Shown: positions 1-11,597 of the stretch, piece after piece | Position numbering within the stretch: the first letter of the stretch is position 1 | How the letters are laid out: each line of letters opens with the position of its first letter | DNA from: Stenotrophomonas pavanii | GTDB lineage: Bacteria; Pseudomonadota; Gammaproteobacteria; Xanthomonadales; Xanthomonadaceae | Assembly (NCBI RefSeq): GCF_900101175.1 | Contig: NZ_FNFQ01000006.1 | Coordinates: 62,001-126,000, forward strand | DNA length: 64,000 nt | Direction: 5' to 3' | Program-made: the position numbers and the translations under genes | The notes under the pieces: model-generated | Seen by the model: only the letters and a program-made list of their open reading frames with translations | Told to the model about the DNA's origin: nothing | The model's database searches: none

Positions 1-145
1 CCAGGGTCAGCGAATTGCTGGCACCGGAGCGGTCGCGGTCGGGCGCGACCACCGTGACTTCGTGTCCAGCCTCGCGCAGCACCGAGGCAAGCATCCGGAT
101 GCCTGCGGCGTCGACGCCATCGTCATTGCTGACCAGGATTCGCAT
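1..145 (-). CDS. surE: 5'/3'-nucleotidase SurE (N-terminal part, cut by window edge)
   Basis: Only the first 48 or so codons are present; the gene runs off the left edge. The N-terminus reads [20 protein letters not shown], followed by the stretch [17 protein letters not shown]. This is the SurE signature: the NDDG acidic pair binds the divalent metal and the APDRDRSG loop forms part of the active site. SurE is a cytoplasmic nucleoside-monophosphate phosphatase linked to stationary-phase survival. The start is the ATG at 145, the only one that keeps the conserved N-terminus. The next gene, an Smr-domain protein, is divergent, so 146-354 should hold both promoters. Truncation by the window prevents checking the rest of the protein. 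Confidence 0.93.
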   Translation of the reverse strand, partial: MRILVSNDDGVDAAGIRMLASVLREAGHEVTVVAPDRDRSGASNSLTL

Positions 146-354
146 CTTCGATTTAACCGCTTGATTTTCCAAGAATTCGATTCCGTCACCGTGCAGTGTG
201 GGCGGGACCGTCGCGCTCCCCTGCGGAAGCCGTCGACCCTGCAAGGGCATCGTCTATTGTGCCGCATGCGGGCCGCCGGTCCTACCCTGCCGGCGGTCAC
301 GACCGGCATCGAACCGTCATAGGCAGACCTGCGCCGGCGGTTTACCCTGTGCGC

Positions 355-894
355 ATGTCGCACCCTGAAGACGAAGATCCCGCCGCGCTGTTCCGTGCGG
401 CCATCGGCGCAGTGACGCCGCTGCGCAAGGATGCCGAGCCGGCGCCTGCCGCGCCCCGGCCGAAACCACGCGCGCGGATGGCCGAACGTGACGAGGCCGA
501 GGCAGCCGGCGAGTTCGCCCGGCTGCTGCGCGACAGTACTCCGCTGGAAGCTGGCGACGTGGCCAGCTATCGCCGCGACAACCTGCCGCCGCGCCTGTTC
601 CAGCGCCTCAAGCGCGGCCAGTACTCGGTGCAGGACGAGCTGGACCTGCACGGTGCCACCGCCGCGCAGGCCGAAGCCCTGCTGCGCCAGTTCCTGCTCG
701 AAGCGCATGCCCATGAGTATGGCTGCGTGCGCATCATCCATGGGAAGGGACTGCAGTCCGACGGCGGCGCGCCGGTGCTGAAGAACCTGGTCGACCGCCT
801 GCTGCGGCTGCGCAACGACGTGCTGGCGTTCCATTCGGCGCCGACCGGCCAAGGCGGGACCGGCGCGGTACTGGTGCTGCTGGCACGGCGCTGA
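355..894 (+). CDS. Smr-domain protein (YdaL/SmrA-like putative nuclease)
   Basis: A 179-residue protein starting MSHPEDEDPAALF. The C-terminal half is an Smr domain: ELDLHGATAAQAEALL carries the LDLHG motif, and RIIHGKG is the second conserved element, followed by the expected short tail. Stand-alone Smr proteins of this size are DNA endonuclease-like or nucleic-acid-binding proteins related to the MutS2 C-terminus. The N-terminal third is acidic and low in complexity, as in the family. The ATG at 355 was chosen because upstream in-frame sequence (from about 196) does not look like protein. It is divergent from surE and convergent with truD, with a GTAG palindrome pair between. The substrate is not known from sequence. 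Confidence 0.85.
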   Translation: MSHPEDEDPAALFRAAIGAVTPLRKDAEPAPAAPRPKPRARMAERDEAEAAGEFARLLRDSTPLEAGDVASYRRDNLPPRLFQRLKRGQYSVQDELDLHGATAAQAEALLRQFLLEAHAHEYGCVRIIHGKGLQSDGGAPVLKNLVDRLLRLRNDVLAFHSAPTGQGGTGAVLVLLARR

Positions 895-917
895 AAAAAG
901 GGACGCCGTGTGTCCAG

Positions 918-1004
918 GTAGAGTCGACTGTCAGTCGACTGCTCTTCCAGCGGCAAGCGAATACCCCGCGCTGCGCGCGCAAGTCGACTGACAGTCGACT
1001 CTAC
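918..1004. repeat. GTAG-type (SMAG) inverted palindrome pair
   Basis: Two copies of a small hairpin unit beginning GTAGAGTCGACTGTCAGTC face each other: one at 918-940 on the plus strand, the other at 983-1004 on the minus strand. Each unit is itself a dyad (GTCGACTG/CAGTCGAC). This is the inverted-dimer layout of the REP-like SMAG elements of Stenotrophomonas. It fills the gap between the convergent Smr and truD genes and could act as an mRNA end-stabiliser or bidirectional terminator (inference). Confidence 0.85.
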
Positions 1005-1016
1005 CGCGCGCCCTGC

Positions 1017-2048
1017 TCAGGCCTGCGACGCGTCTTCGACGGGGCCGAGTTCGTGCAGTACGGCAGTGGCGTAGCAGCCCGGCGGCAGCGCGAACGAGAG
1101 TTCAAGTACATCACTGGCCAGCCACTGATGCTGCAGCAATGCCGGGCGCAGGCGCAGCGCGCGCCGTTCCTGCTTCAACCGCGCCTCTTCCAGGCCGGCC
1201 CGCAGCGCCTTCGATTCGTCGTCGTCCAGCGCGGCCAGCTCCAGCGCGCGTGCGGCATCGGCGCTGCGCAGCTCGCCCTCGCCCCACAGCGGCGCGCTGG
1301 GATGGATGTCGAAACGCGCCAGTCGCTCGGCCAGCACATCGGTGTACGGCTCGGGACCGAACACGCTGCGGCTGCCGTCGAGCATCCACACTTCACCCTG
1401 CAGCGGCTGATCCCAGTTGCCCTGCTCCACGCGCGCGGCGAGCACGCGGTTGAACAGCGCCGAACGGGCAGCCGACAGCAACAGCGAACGCTGGTCCTTG
1501 CGCATGCGGCGACCACCGAACATCGCCAGTGCCGCTGGCACGTTGCCGCCATCGCGCCCGAAGCGCTGTTCGCCGAACCAGTTCGGCAGGCCGCGTTCGG
1601 CAATCTGCTGCAGGCGTTCGCTGATTGCGGCGGCATCACCCCGCACCTCGCGCAGCACCAGCCTGAAGCGGTTGCCGGCCAGTGCGCCGCGCTGCAGCTT
1701 GCGGTTGTGCCAGGTCGCGTCGAGCACCTCGATCTCGTCGCTGGCCAAACCGGCCAGGTCCGGTGCGATGCGCTTGGGCAGGTGCACGCTGAAACGCTGG
1801 GTGGTGACCGCGTTGCGATCCTTCATGCCGGCATAGCTCACAGCCATCTCCGGCAGGCCCGCCCACGTGGCCAGCCGCTTGGCCACATGCACGGTGTTGG
1901 CACCGCGCTTGCGGATGTGCAGCAGCAGGTGCTCGCCTTCGCCGGTGGCCTCGAACGCCGGCAACTCGTCCACCTGGAAATCCTCCGGCGTGGTGCGGAT
2001 GCGAGCCGACAGCAACGGCGCACCAAATGCCAACGGCAGCGGGATCAT
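1017..2048 (-). CDS. truD: tRNA pseudouridine(13) synthase TruD
   Basis: A 343-residue enzyme that isomerises uridine 13 of tRNA-Glu to pseudouridine. The catalytic motif [11 protein letters not shown] is present, with Asp77 the expected nucleophile. Other TruD landmarks are [17 protein letters not shown] near the N-terminus and the [10 protein letters not shown] and [12 protein letters not shown] blocks. Length matches the family. Its ATG overlaps the ispF stop by 4 bp (2045-2048), so it is translationally coupled as the last gene of the eno-ftsB-ispD-ispF-truD run. A GTAG palindrome pair follows the stop. Confidence 0.96.
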   Translation of the reverse strand: MIPLPLAFGAPLLSARIRTTPEDFQVDELPAFEATGEGEHLLLHIRKRGANTVHVAKRLATWAGLPEMAVSYAGMKDRNAVTTQRFSVHLPKRIAPDLAGLASDEIEVLDATWHNRKLQRGALAGNRFRLVLREVRGDAAAISERLQQIAERGLPNWFGEQRFGRDGGNVPAALAMFGGRRMRKDQRSLLLSAARSALFNRVLAARVEQGNWDQPLQGEVWMLDGSRSVFGPEPYTDVLAERLARFDIHPSAPLWGEGELRSADAARALELAALDDDESKALRAGLEEARLKQERRALRLRPALLQHQWLASDVLELSFALPPGCYATAVLHELGPVEDASQA

Positions 2049-2542
2049 GCCGCCACCAGCAACACGACCGCCTGTGCGGCGATGCCTTCGCCACGGCCGG
2101 TGAAACCGAGCTTCTCCGACGTGGTGGCCTTGACGCTGACCGCATCCAGCGGCAGCTGCAGCAGGCCGCCGATGCGCTCGCGCATGGCCAGCGCATGCGG
2201 GCCGACCTTCGGACGCTCGCAGATCACCGTGATGTCGGTGTTGCCGACGCGCCAGCCCCGCTCGCGCAGCAGGCCGTCGCAGTGGCGCACGAAGTCACTG
2301 CTGTCGGCACCCTTCCAGCGGTCGTCACTCGGCGGGAAGTGCTGGCCGATGTCACCCAGCGCCAGCGCACCGAGCATCGCGTCGCACAGGGCATGCAGGA
2401 TCACGTCGCCGTCGCTGTGCGCGAGCACGCCGCAGCTGTGCGGCACGTTTACCCCACCGAGCATGATGTGATCGCCCTCACCGAAGGCATGGACGTCGTA
2501 GCCCTGGCCGATGCGGACGGGCGGGAACGGTGCGGTGCTCAT
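2045..2542 (-). CDS. ispF: 2-C-methyl-D-erythritol 2,4-cyclodiphosphate synthase
   Basis: A 165-residue enzyme of the MEP isoprenoid pathway that converts the CDP-ME 2-phosphate to ME-cyclodiphosphate with release of CMP. The metal-binding motif GYDVHAF (Asp16, His18) and [15 protein letters not shown] are intact, as are [19 protein letters not shown] near the C-terminus. The ATG at 2542 gives [18 protein letters not shown], the usual start; an in-frame extension upstream has no family similarity. It lies 34 bp after ispD, which catalyses an earlier step, and overlaps truD by 4 bp. Confidence 0.96.
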   Translation of the reverse strand: MSTAPFPPVRIGQGYDVHAFGEGDHIMLGGVNVPHSCGVLAHSDGDVILHALCDAMLGALALGDIGQHFPPSDDRWKGADSSDFVRHCDGLLRERGWRVGNTDITVICERPKVGPHALAMRERIGGLLQLPLDAVSVKATTSEKLGFTGRGEGIAAQAVVLLVAA

Positions 2543-2576
2543 GGATGCAACCCTTGCAGCAGGGCCGCGCGGGCGG

Positions 2577-3275
2577 TCAGCCGGCGCGGCGGGAAAGTAC
2601 GAATTCGAACCGGTCGAGATCGGCCGGAGTGGTGACCTTGAAGTTGTCCTCGCTGCCTTCCACCAGCAGCGGGCGCTGGCCCTGGCGCTCCATGGCCATG
2701 GCCTCGTCGGTGACTTCGACACCGGCGGCAGCGGCTTCGGACAGCGCGCGGCTGAGCTGGTGGCGGCGGAACAGCTGCGGCGTCAATGCACGCCACAGGC
2801 GCTCGCGCGGCTCGGTGCCATCGATGCCACCGTCGTCGCCGGCGCGCTTGAGGGTGTCGCGCACCGGTGCGGCCAGGATCGCCCCGACCGGGTCGGCACG
2901 ACCGACTTCAAGCAGGCGGCCAAGGTCGGCCAGCGACAGGTTGGGCCGGGCCGCATCATGGACCAGCACGAACTCATCGGCGCGCACCGAATCCGGCAGC
3001 GCCTGCAGCCCGGCCAGCACCGAGGCGGCACGGGTTGCGCCACCGATGCAGGTCCGTACCGGCTTGCCGGCCCACTCATTCCAGCCGGGCCAGTCCGCAT
3101 CGTCCTGGCCGATCACCACCATTGCCCCGGCCACGGCCGGGTGCGCCAGCAGGGCGTCCAGGGTATGGGCAAGCAGGATCTGCCCGCCCGCCTGCAGGTA
3201 CTGCTTGGGCAGCGGCGCGCCGAAGCGGGTGCCGCGGCCTGCGGCCGGAACCACCACCCAGATCGCCGCGCTCAT
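2577..3275 (-). CDS. ispD: 2-C-methyl-D-erythritol 4-phosphate cytidylyltransferase
   Basis: A 232-residue enzyme that couples CTP to MEP, giving CDP-ME in the non-mevalonate isoprenoid pathway. The nucleotide-binding loop [20 protein letters not shown] is at the N-terminus. [18 protein letters not shown] and [16 protein letters not shown] are the remaining conserved blocks. The start codon overlaps the ftsB stop by 4 bp (ATGA), so ftsB and ispD are coupled, as in many gammaproteobacteria. Confidence 0.96.
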   Translation of the reverse strand: MSAAIWVVVPAAGRGTRFGAPLPKQYLQAGGQILLAHTLDALLAHPAVAGAMVVIGQDDADWPGWNEWAGKPVRTCIGGATRAASVLAGLQALPDSVRADEFVLVHDAARPNLSLADLGRLLEVGRADPVGAILAAPVRDTLKRAGDDGGIDGTEPRERLWRALTPQLFRRHQLSRALSEAAAAGVEVTDEAMAMERQGQRPLLVEGSEDNFKVTTPADLDRFEFVLSRRAG

Positions 3276-3625
3276 GGCACATCCGCCGGGTGTTCGCCCG
3301 CCGGCGCGTTGGCCCCTGCAGCAGGCTGCGCCGGAGCGACCGGCGCATCCTCGACCACGCGGTAGAACTTCTCGCCGGGCTTGATCATGCCCAGCTCGCT
3401 GCGCGCGCGCTCCTCGATGGCGGACTGGCCTTCCTTGAGGTCCTTCACTTCGGCAGCCAGCGCGTCGTTGCGCTGCTGCAGGCCCTCATTGTCCCGCTCC
3501 TGGTTGGCGACCTGGGCTTCGAGCATCATCACTTCGCCCGAATTGCCCGGACCGAACCAGAAGCGGTACTGCAGCCAGCCCAGCAACAGGGCCAGCACCA
3601 GCAGCATCCAGCGCCAGTCGCGCAT
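3272..3625 (-). CDS. ftsB: Cell division protein FtsB
   Basis: A 117-residue bitopic membrane protein of the FtsQLB divisome subcomplex. The short N-terminus is followed by one membrane segment (about residues 6-22, [17 protein letters not shown]) and then a periplasmic coiled coil (about 33-72) rich in Gln, Asn, Leu and Glu. The block [19 protein letters not shown] is typical of FtsB. The C-terminal tail beyond residue 95 is Ala/Pro-rich and longer than in E. coli. It sits 4 bp after eno and overlaps ispD by 4 bp. Confidence 0.94.
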   Translation of the reverse strand: MRDWRWMLLVLALLLGWLQYRFWFGPGNSGEVMMLEAQVANQERDNEGLQQRNDALAAEVKDLKEGQSAIEERARSELGMIKPGEKFYRVVEDAPVAPAQPAAGANAPAGEHPADVP

Positions 3626-3629
3626 CGGC

Positions 3630-5018
<1,389 letters not shown>

Positions 5019-5103
5019 TCAGGCCAGACTGGCCCAGCAACGCGCCGCCAGCGCCGGCGCGATCAGACCCCGGGCCGATCACGCCTTGCCAGGGTCGCAT
5101 TCA

Positions 5104-5451
5104 TCAGAGCAGCCCGGAGAACAGGGCGCCGAGCCACAGCGAGAGCAGGATGATCGCCAGGCCGGCCGCCACCTTGCCACGGTTCAGGCGCCACGCCAGT
5201 CCGGCGGCAGCGATGCAGCCCACGGCCGCCACCAACTCCCCGATCAGCAGCGCGATGAAGCAGGCGCGCAGGTTGAAGCCGCTGCCACCATCACCCGGCG
5301 GGCGCACGGACGCGGCGCCGATCAGCACCAGCCCGAACATGCCCGCGGTGAACAGCACGGCCAGGCCCAGCGCGATCAGGCCCCACGGCCACTGCCTCCA
5401 GTGCCGGCGCTGACGCTGGCTTTCCAGCGCCAGCCACGGGTCACGGCTCAC
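5104..5451 (-). CDS. Small membrane protein of unknown function
   Basis: A 115-residue protein starting at a GTG that overlaps the kdsA stop (GTGA, 5448-5451), giving [20 protein letters not shown]. Three hydrophobic stretches are visible: about residues 22-45 ([21 protein letters not shown]), 62-84 ([21 protein letters not shown]) and 93-115 ([19 protein letters not shown]). The order is basic N-terminus, then three or four membrane helices. I do not recognise the family. The tight overlap with kdsA argues that it is translated and cotranscribed. A longer in-frame reading to 5721 lies inside kdsA and is rejected. Confidence 0.7.
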   Translation of the reverse strand: MSRDPWLALESQRQRRHWRQWPWGLIALGLAVLFTAGMFGLVLIGAASVRPPGDGGSGFNLRACFIALLIGELVAAVGCIAAAGLAWRLNRGKVAAGLAIILLSLWLGALFSGLL

Positions 5452-6278
5452 GCAAAGCGCGAGAAGCCGTGCTTCTTGGTGACCGCGTCGAGCTCCATCA
5501 GGGTCTCGAGCAGTGCTTCCATCTGGTCCAGCGGCCACGCATTGGGGCCATCGGACAGGGCCTTGGACGGATCCGGATGGGTCTCGGCGAACAGGCCGGA
5601 GATGCCCACTGCCACTGCAGCGCGCGCCAGCACCGGCACGTGCTCGCGCTGGCCACCGGAACTGGTGCCCTGCCCGCCCGGCAGCTGCACCGAATGGGTG
5701 GCATCGAACACCACCGGGCAACCGGTATCGCGCATCACCGCCAGCGAGCGCATGTCACTGACCAGGTTGTTGTAGCCGAAGCTGGCACCGCGCTCGCAGA
5801 CCATGATCTGCTCGTTGCCGGTGGCCTTGGCCTTCTCCACGACCGGCTTCATGTCCCACGGCGCCAGGAACTGGCCCTTCTTGATGTTGACCGGCTTGCC
5901 GGCCGAGCACACCTTGCGGATGAAGTCGGTCTGGCGGACCAGGAACGCCGGGGTCTGCAGCACATCCACCACCGAGGCCACTTCGTCCATCGGGGTGTAT
6001 TCGTGGACGTCGGTCAGCACCGGCACGCCGATCTGCTTCCTGACCTCGCCCAGGACCTTCAGGCCCTCTTCCATGCCCGGGCCGCGGAACGCGGTGCCCG
6101 AGGTGCGGTTGGCCTTGTCGAAGCTGGACTTGAAGATGAAGTTGACGCCGAGCTTGTCGGTGATTTCCTTCAGCTTGCCGGCGGTATCGAGCTGCAGCTG
6201 CATCGACTCGATCACGCAGGGTCCGGCGATCAGGAACAGGGGCTGGTCCAGCCCGACCTCGAATCCACACAGTTTCAT
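5448..6278 (-). CDS. kdsA: 3-deoxy-8-phosphooctulonate synthase (KDO-8-P synthase)
   Basis: A 276-residue enzyme that condenses arabinose-5-phosphate and phosphoenolpyruvate to KDO-8-phosphate for LPS inner core. Family blocks are [56 protein letters not shown] and [20 protein letters not shown]. The ATG at 6278 ([12 protein letters not shown]) is the usual start. Its partner kdsB lies at 51.6 kb in this window. Upstream is pyrG, with a UUCG-loop hairpin between the two genes; downstream it overlaps a small membrane gene by 4 bp. Confidence 0.97.
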   Translation of the reverse strand: MKLCGFEVGLDQPLFLIAGPCVIESMQLQLDTAGKLKEITDKLGVNFIFKSSFDKANRTSGTAFRGPGMEEGLKVLGEVRKQIGVPVLTDVHEYTPMDEVASVVDVLQTPAFLVRQTDFIRKVCSAGKPVNIKKGQFLAPWDMKPVVEKAKATGNEQIMVCERGASFGYNNLVSDMRSLAVMRDTGCPVVFDATHSVQLPGGQGTSSGGQREHVPVLARAAVAVGISGLFAETHPDPSKALSDGPNAWPLDQMEALLETLMELDAVTKKHGFSRFA

Positions 6279-6340
6279 GGCGTTTCCTTGTTGTCCGCGG
6301 CACCGGCCGGGCCGGTGCGCTGGGGGTTTAAGCATGCAGG

Positions 6341-6360
6341 ATGGGGGCCGAAGCCCCCAT
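6341..6360 (-). terminator. Strong hairpin with TTCG loop after pyrG
   Basis: On the minus strand the sequence is ATGGGGGC-TTCG-GCCCCCAT: a perfect 8-bp stem capped by the very stable UUCG tetraloop, 8 bp after the pyrG stop. No U-tract follows, so it may be an mRNA-end stabiliser or a partial terminator separating pyrG from kdsA rather than a full intrinsic terminator. Confidence 0.6.
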
Positions 6361-6367
6361 TCACAAG

Positions 6368-8354
<1,987 letters not shown>

Positions 8355-8355
8355 C

Positions 8356-8387
8356 AAAAGAAACGCCCCGCTGGGCGGGGCGTTCCG
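8356..8387 (-). terminator. Intrinsic terminator after the 77-residue secreted protein gene
   Basis: The stem AACGCCCCG (8362-8370) pairs perfectly with CGGGGCGTT (8376-8384) around a 5-nt loop. On the minus strand it is followed by TTTCTTTTG, a good U-tract. It ends transcription of the small gene at 8430-8663. Confidence 0.85.
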
Positions 8388-8429
8388 GAGCGCAGCCCTT
8401 GTCGCAAGGGCGTCTGGCAGGCTGCGGGA

Positions 8430-8663
8430 TCAGCGCTTCTTGCGCGCTTCCTCTTCCTCTTCCTGCTGCGGGGCCGGCTGGCCCTGCGCCTTCATTTCGG
8501 CATTGGCCTGGGCACGGCGCTTGGCCTTGGCGTCGGCCTCGGCCTGCGCCTTGTCGGCCTGGTCACCCTGCTGGGGGGCCGGCTGGCCGGCGTTCTGCGC
8601 CACCACCAGCGGCACTGCAACGGCGGCAGCGGCCAGGATCGCAATGGTCAGCAACTTCTTCAT
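8430..8663 (-). CDS. Small secreted, charged, repeat-containing protein
   Basis: A 77-residue protein with a classical signal peptide (MKKLLTIAILAAAAVAVPLVVAQNA, cleavage likely after about residue 22). The mature part is very hydrophilic: PAPQQ appears twice (residues 29 and 64 areas), followed by a run of five Glu and a basic end ARKKR; the middle is Ala/Lys/Gln-rich (AEADAKAKRRAQANAEMKAQ). A near-perfect ribosome-binding site, AGGAGG, sits 6 nt before the ATG, and a strong terminator follows, so this is a real monocistronic gene. I do not recognise the family; a periplasmic role is inferred only from the signal peptide. Confidence 0.75.
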   Translation of the reverse strand: MKKLLTIAILAAAAVAVPLVVAQNAGQPAPQQGDQADKAQAEADAKAKRRAQANAEMKAQGQPAPQQEEEEEARKKR

Positions 8664-8823
8664 GGAGTCCTCCTCGCGGTATGGCTGGGATGTGCGGGCG
8701 CCGGCGTTCAGAATCCAGCGGCTGTCATTTTACCCCCTCCCCGCCATCGAGGCTGAACCGCAGGCGTGCAAAATCGCCGTCCAGACCGCACACTTGCGCG
8801 TCGCTCCGCGCTTTAGAACATAG

Positions 8824-10713
8824 ATGAACGCCCGCTATAACGCCGCCGATATTGAAGTCCTGTCCGGCCTTGACCCGGTCAAGCGCCGTCCCGGCATGTA
8901 CACCGACACCGCGCGCCCGAACCACCTGGCGCAGGAAGTGATCGACAACTCGGTGGACGAGGCCCTCGCCGGCCACGCCCGCTCGATCGAGATCACCCTG
9001 TACAAGGACGGCAGCGTGGAGGTCAGCGATGACGGCCGCGGCATGCCGGTGGACATCCATCCGGAAGAGAAGATCCCCGGCGTCGAGCTGATCCTCACCC
9101 GCCTGCATGCCGGCGGCAAGTTCAGCAACAACAACTACACCTTCTCCGGCGGCCTGCACGGCGTCGGCGTCAGCGTGGTCAACGCGCTGTCGACCCTGGT
9201 GGAGGTGCACATCAAGCGCGAAGGCGCCGAGCACCGCATCACCTTCCGCAACGGCGATCGCGCCACGCCGCTTGAAGTGGTCGGCAGCGTCGGCAAGAAG
9301 AACACCGGTACCCGCGTGCGCTTCTGGCCGGACCCGAAGTACTTCGATACGCCGAAGTTCGCGGTGCGCGCGTTGAAGCACCTGCTGCGCGCCAAGGCCG
9401 TGCTGTGCCCGGGCCTGACCGTGAAGCTGACCGACGAAGCCACCGGTGAAGTCGATACCTGGTACTACGAGGACGGCCTGCGCGATTACCTGAAGCTGGA
9501 ACTGGGCGAACGCGAATCGCTGCCGGCCGACCTGTTTGTCGGCAACCTCAAGAAGGACACCGAGGTGGTGGACTGGGCCGTGGCGTGGCTGCCGGAAGGC
9601 GAGCTGGTGCAGGAAAGCTACGTCAACCTGATCCCCACCGCCCAGCATGGCACCCATGTCAACGGCCTGCGTACCGGCCTGACCGAGGCGCTGCGCGAGT
9701 TCTGCGACTTCCGCAACCTGCTGCCGCGCGGCGTCAAGCTGGCCCCGGAGGACGTGTGGGACCGCGTGTCGTTCGTGCTGTCGCTGAAGATGACCGACCC
9801 GCAGTTCAGCGGCCAGACCAAGGAACGCCTGTCCTCGCGCCAGGCGGCCGGCTTTGTCGAGGGCGCCGCCCACGACGCCTTCAGCCTGCTGCTGAACCAG
9901 AACGTGGAACTGGGCGAGAAGATCGCGCAGATCGCCATCGAGCGCGCCAGTGCACGCCTGAAGACCGAGAAGCTGGTCGTCCGCAAGAAGGTCACCCAGG
10001 GCCCGGCCCTGCCCGGCAAGCTGGCTGACTGCATCAGCCAGGACCTGTCCCGCACCGAGCTGTTCCTGGTCGAGGGTGACTCGGCAGGTGGCAGTGCCAA
10101 GCAGGCGCGCGACAAGGACTTCCAGGCGATCCTGCCGCTGCGCGGCAAGATCCTCAATACCTGGGAAGTCTCGTCCAACAGCGTGCTGGCCTCGGAAGAA
10201 GTGCACAACCTGGCCGTGGCCATCGGCTGCGACCCGGGCAAGGACGACATCACCGGCCTGCGCTACGGCAAGGTGGTGATCCTGGCCGACGCGGACTCCG
10301 ACGGCCTGCACATCGCAACCCTGCTGACCGCGCTGTTCCTGAAGCACTTCCCGGCGCTGGTCGATGCCGGCCACGTGTTCGTGGCGATGCCGCCGCTGTT
10401 CCGCATCGATGTGGGCAAGCAGGTGTTCTACGCCCTGGACGAGGAAGAAAAGCGTTCGATGCTGGACAAGATCGAGCGCGAGAAGATCAAGGGCGCGGTC
10501 AACGTCACCCGCTTCAAGGGCCTGGGCGAGATGAACCCGAACCAGCTGCGCGAGTCGACCATCCACCCGGATACGCGCCGCCTGGTGCAGCTGACGGTGG
10601 ACGATGGCGAACAGACCCGCTCGCTGATGGACATGCTGCTGGCCAAGAAGCGTGCCTCCGACCGCAAGGGCTGGCTGGAGTCGAAGGGCGACCTCGCCTC
10701 CCTGGAAGTCTGA
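8824..10713 (+). CDS. parE: DNA topoisomerase IV subunit B
   Basis: A 629-residue ATPase subunit of topoisomerase IV, which decatenates daughter chromosomes with ParC. The GHKL ATPase domain starts with LSGLDPVKRRPGMYT, with the catalytic Glu in NSVDEALAG (about residue 46), DDGRGMPVD and GLHGVGVSVVNALS. The TOPRIM motif EGDSAGG is at about 417-423, followed by LPLRGKILNTWE and DADSDGLHI. The GLGEMNPNQLRESTI block near the C-terminus is also conserved. The TOPRIM region is where quinolone-resistance changes arise in this family; I did not identify one. A GGGGTC-type palindrome begins 10 bp after the stop. Confidence 0.97.
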   Translation: MNARYNAADIEVLSGLDPVKRRPGMYTDTARPNHLAQEVIDNSVDEALAGHARSIEITLYKDGSVEVSDDGRGMPVDIHPEEKIPGVELILTRLHAGGKFSNNNYTFSGGLHGVGVSVVNALSTLVEVHIKREGAEHRITFRNGDRATPLEVVGSVGKKNTGTRVRFWPDPKYFDTPKFAVRALKHLLRAKAVLCPGLTVKLTDEATGEVDTWYYEDGLRDYLKLELGERESLPADLFVGNLKKDTEVVDWAVAWLPEGELVQESYVNLIPTAQHGTHVNGLRTGLTEALREFCDFRNLLPRGVKLAPEDVWDRVSFVLSLKMTDPQFSGQTKERLSSRQAAGFVEGAAHDAFSLLLNQNVELGEKIAQIAIERASARLKTEKLVVRKKVTQGPALPGKLADCISQDLSRTELFLVEGDSAGGSAKQARDKDFQAILPLRGKILNTWEVSSNSVLASEEVHNLAVAIGCDPGKDDITGLRYGKVVILADADSDGLHIATLLTALFLKHFPALVDAGHVFVAMPPLFRIDVGKQVFYALDEEEKRSMLDKIEREKIKGAVNVTRFKGLGEMNPNQLRESTIHPDTRRLVQLTVDDGEQTRSLMDMLLAKKRASDRKGWLESKGDLASLEV

Positions 10714-10722
10714 TACCGGCGT

Positions 10723-10762
10723 GGGGTCGGATCCGTTTCCTGACAGGAAACGGCTCTGACCC
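10723..10762. repeat. GGGGTC...GACCC gene-end palindrome (copy 1)
   Basis: The imperfect inverted repeat GGGGTCGGATCCGTTTCC ... GGAAACGGCTCTGACCC starts 10 bp after the parE stop. Similar elements occur at 13391-13430, 20592-20630 and 47159-47197. It has a long stem (about 17 bp with mismatches) and no U-tract. A terminator or mRNA-end function is inferred from position. Confidence 0.7.
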
Positions 10763-10771
10763 GGTTGCCCG

Positions 10772-10825
10772 GTAGTGCCGGCCGCTGGCCGGCAACCTCG
10801 ACGGCCGGCCAGCGGCCGGCACTAC
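10772..10825. repeat. GTAG-type (SMAG) inverted palindrome pair
   Basis: The unit GTAGTGCCGGCCGCTGGCCG (10772 onward, plus strand) and its inverted partner ending GCCGGCACTAC (10803-10825) form a GTAG...CTAC inverted dimer. The GCCGGCCGCTGGCCGGC core is itself a dyad. It lies between parE and the acetyltransferase gene. Confidence 0.85.
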
Positions 10826-10893
10826 CGGTTCATGCGCCCTTGGCATTACGCCCCCATCGGCAAACCCGGCAGCGCCATAATGCGCGTCCACCC

Positions 10894-11487
10894 GTGTGGA
10901 CCATCGTATTGGCCAGCCACTCGCTGCTGTTCCCCGGCCTGCCGCTGCACAGTGCACGGCTGGTCCTGAGCCCGATCCGCCGTGACGACGCCGCCGCGCT
11001 GTTCACGCTGCAGTCCAACCCCGACGTGATGCGCTGGTGGAACCATCCGGCCTGGACACGCCAGGCCGAAGCACGCGCGCAGATCGACGATGATCTGGCC
11101 GCCCAAGCCATCGGCAGCCAGCTGAAGCTGGCGGTGCGTGAATCGCTGGAGGGTCCGCTGCTGGGCATCTGCGTGGTGTTCGCGGTGGACCGCGATGCAG
11201 CGCGCGCCGAGATCGGCTACCTGCTGTCGCCTGATCGGCAGGGACAGGGCTACATGCACGAGGCCCTGCAACAGGTGCTGGCCTACCTGTTCCGCACCCT
11301 GCACCTGCATCGGGTGGAAGCCGAGATCGATCCGCGCAATGCGCCATCCGCGCACGTGCTCGAACGCCTCGGCTTCCATCGCGAAGGCGTGCTGCGCCAG
11401 CGCTGGCGGATCCAGGGAGAACTGGCCGACTCGGCCGTCTATGGCCTGCTGGCCGATGACGAAGCGGCCGCCACCCTGCCGGCTTGA
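10894..11487 (+). CDS. GNAT-family N-acetyltransferase (RimJ/RimL-like)
   Basis: About 197 residues. The fold shows LVLSPIRRDDAAALFTLQSNPDVMRWWN at the start, the acetyl-CoA loop RQGQGYMHEAL (the Q/RxxGxG/A motif), and HRVEAEIDPRNAPSAHVLERLGFHREGVLR, which is characteristic of the RimJ/RimL branch that acetylates N-termini or small amines. The start is uncertain: GTG at 10894 (VWTIVLAS) lies inside a perfect hairpin GTCCAC-CCGT-GTGGAC, and TTG at 10909 (LASHSLLFPG) is also in frame. Neither has a clear ribosome-binding site. Substrate unknown. Confidence 0.82.
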   Translation: MWTIVLASHSLLFPGLPLHSARLVLSPIRRDDAAALFTLQSNPDVMRWWNHPAWTRQAEARAQIDDDLAAQAIGSQLKLAVRESLEGPLLGICVVFAVDRDAARAEIGYLLSPDRQGQGYMHEALQQVLAYLFRTLHLHRVEAEIDPRNAPSAHVLERLGFHREGVLRQRWRIQGELADSAVYGLLADDEAAATLPA

Positions 11488-11597
11488 CCCAATCTGGCCA
11501 GTCGTGGCCGCAACGCCACGCCATGCCTTTGGACACATACGGCATGGGCTGCCACCGGCCTAGCATCGGAATCCCCTTCCGCTGCCGATCCGGTGCC

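Noticed and set aside
2511-3384. Two rightward frames of 284 codons opposite ispD and ftsB
   Set aside because: Both are antisense to conserved genes and carry no domain motifs.
8725-10566. A 613-codon leftward open frame opposite parE
   Set aside because: Antisense to parE, with no family motifs and biased composition.
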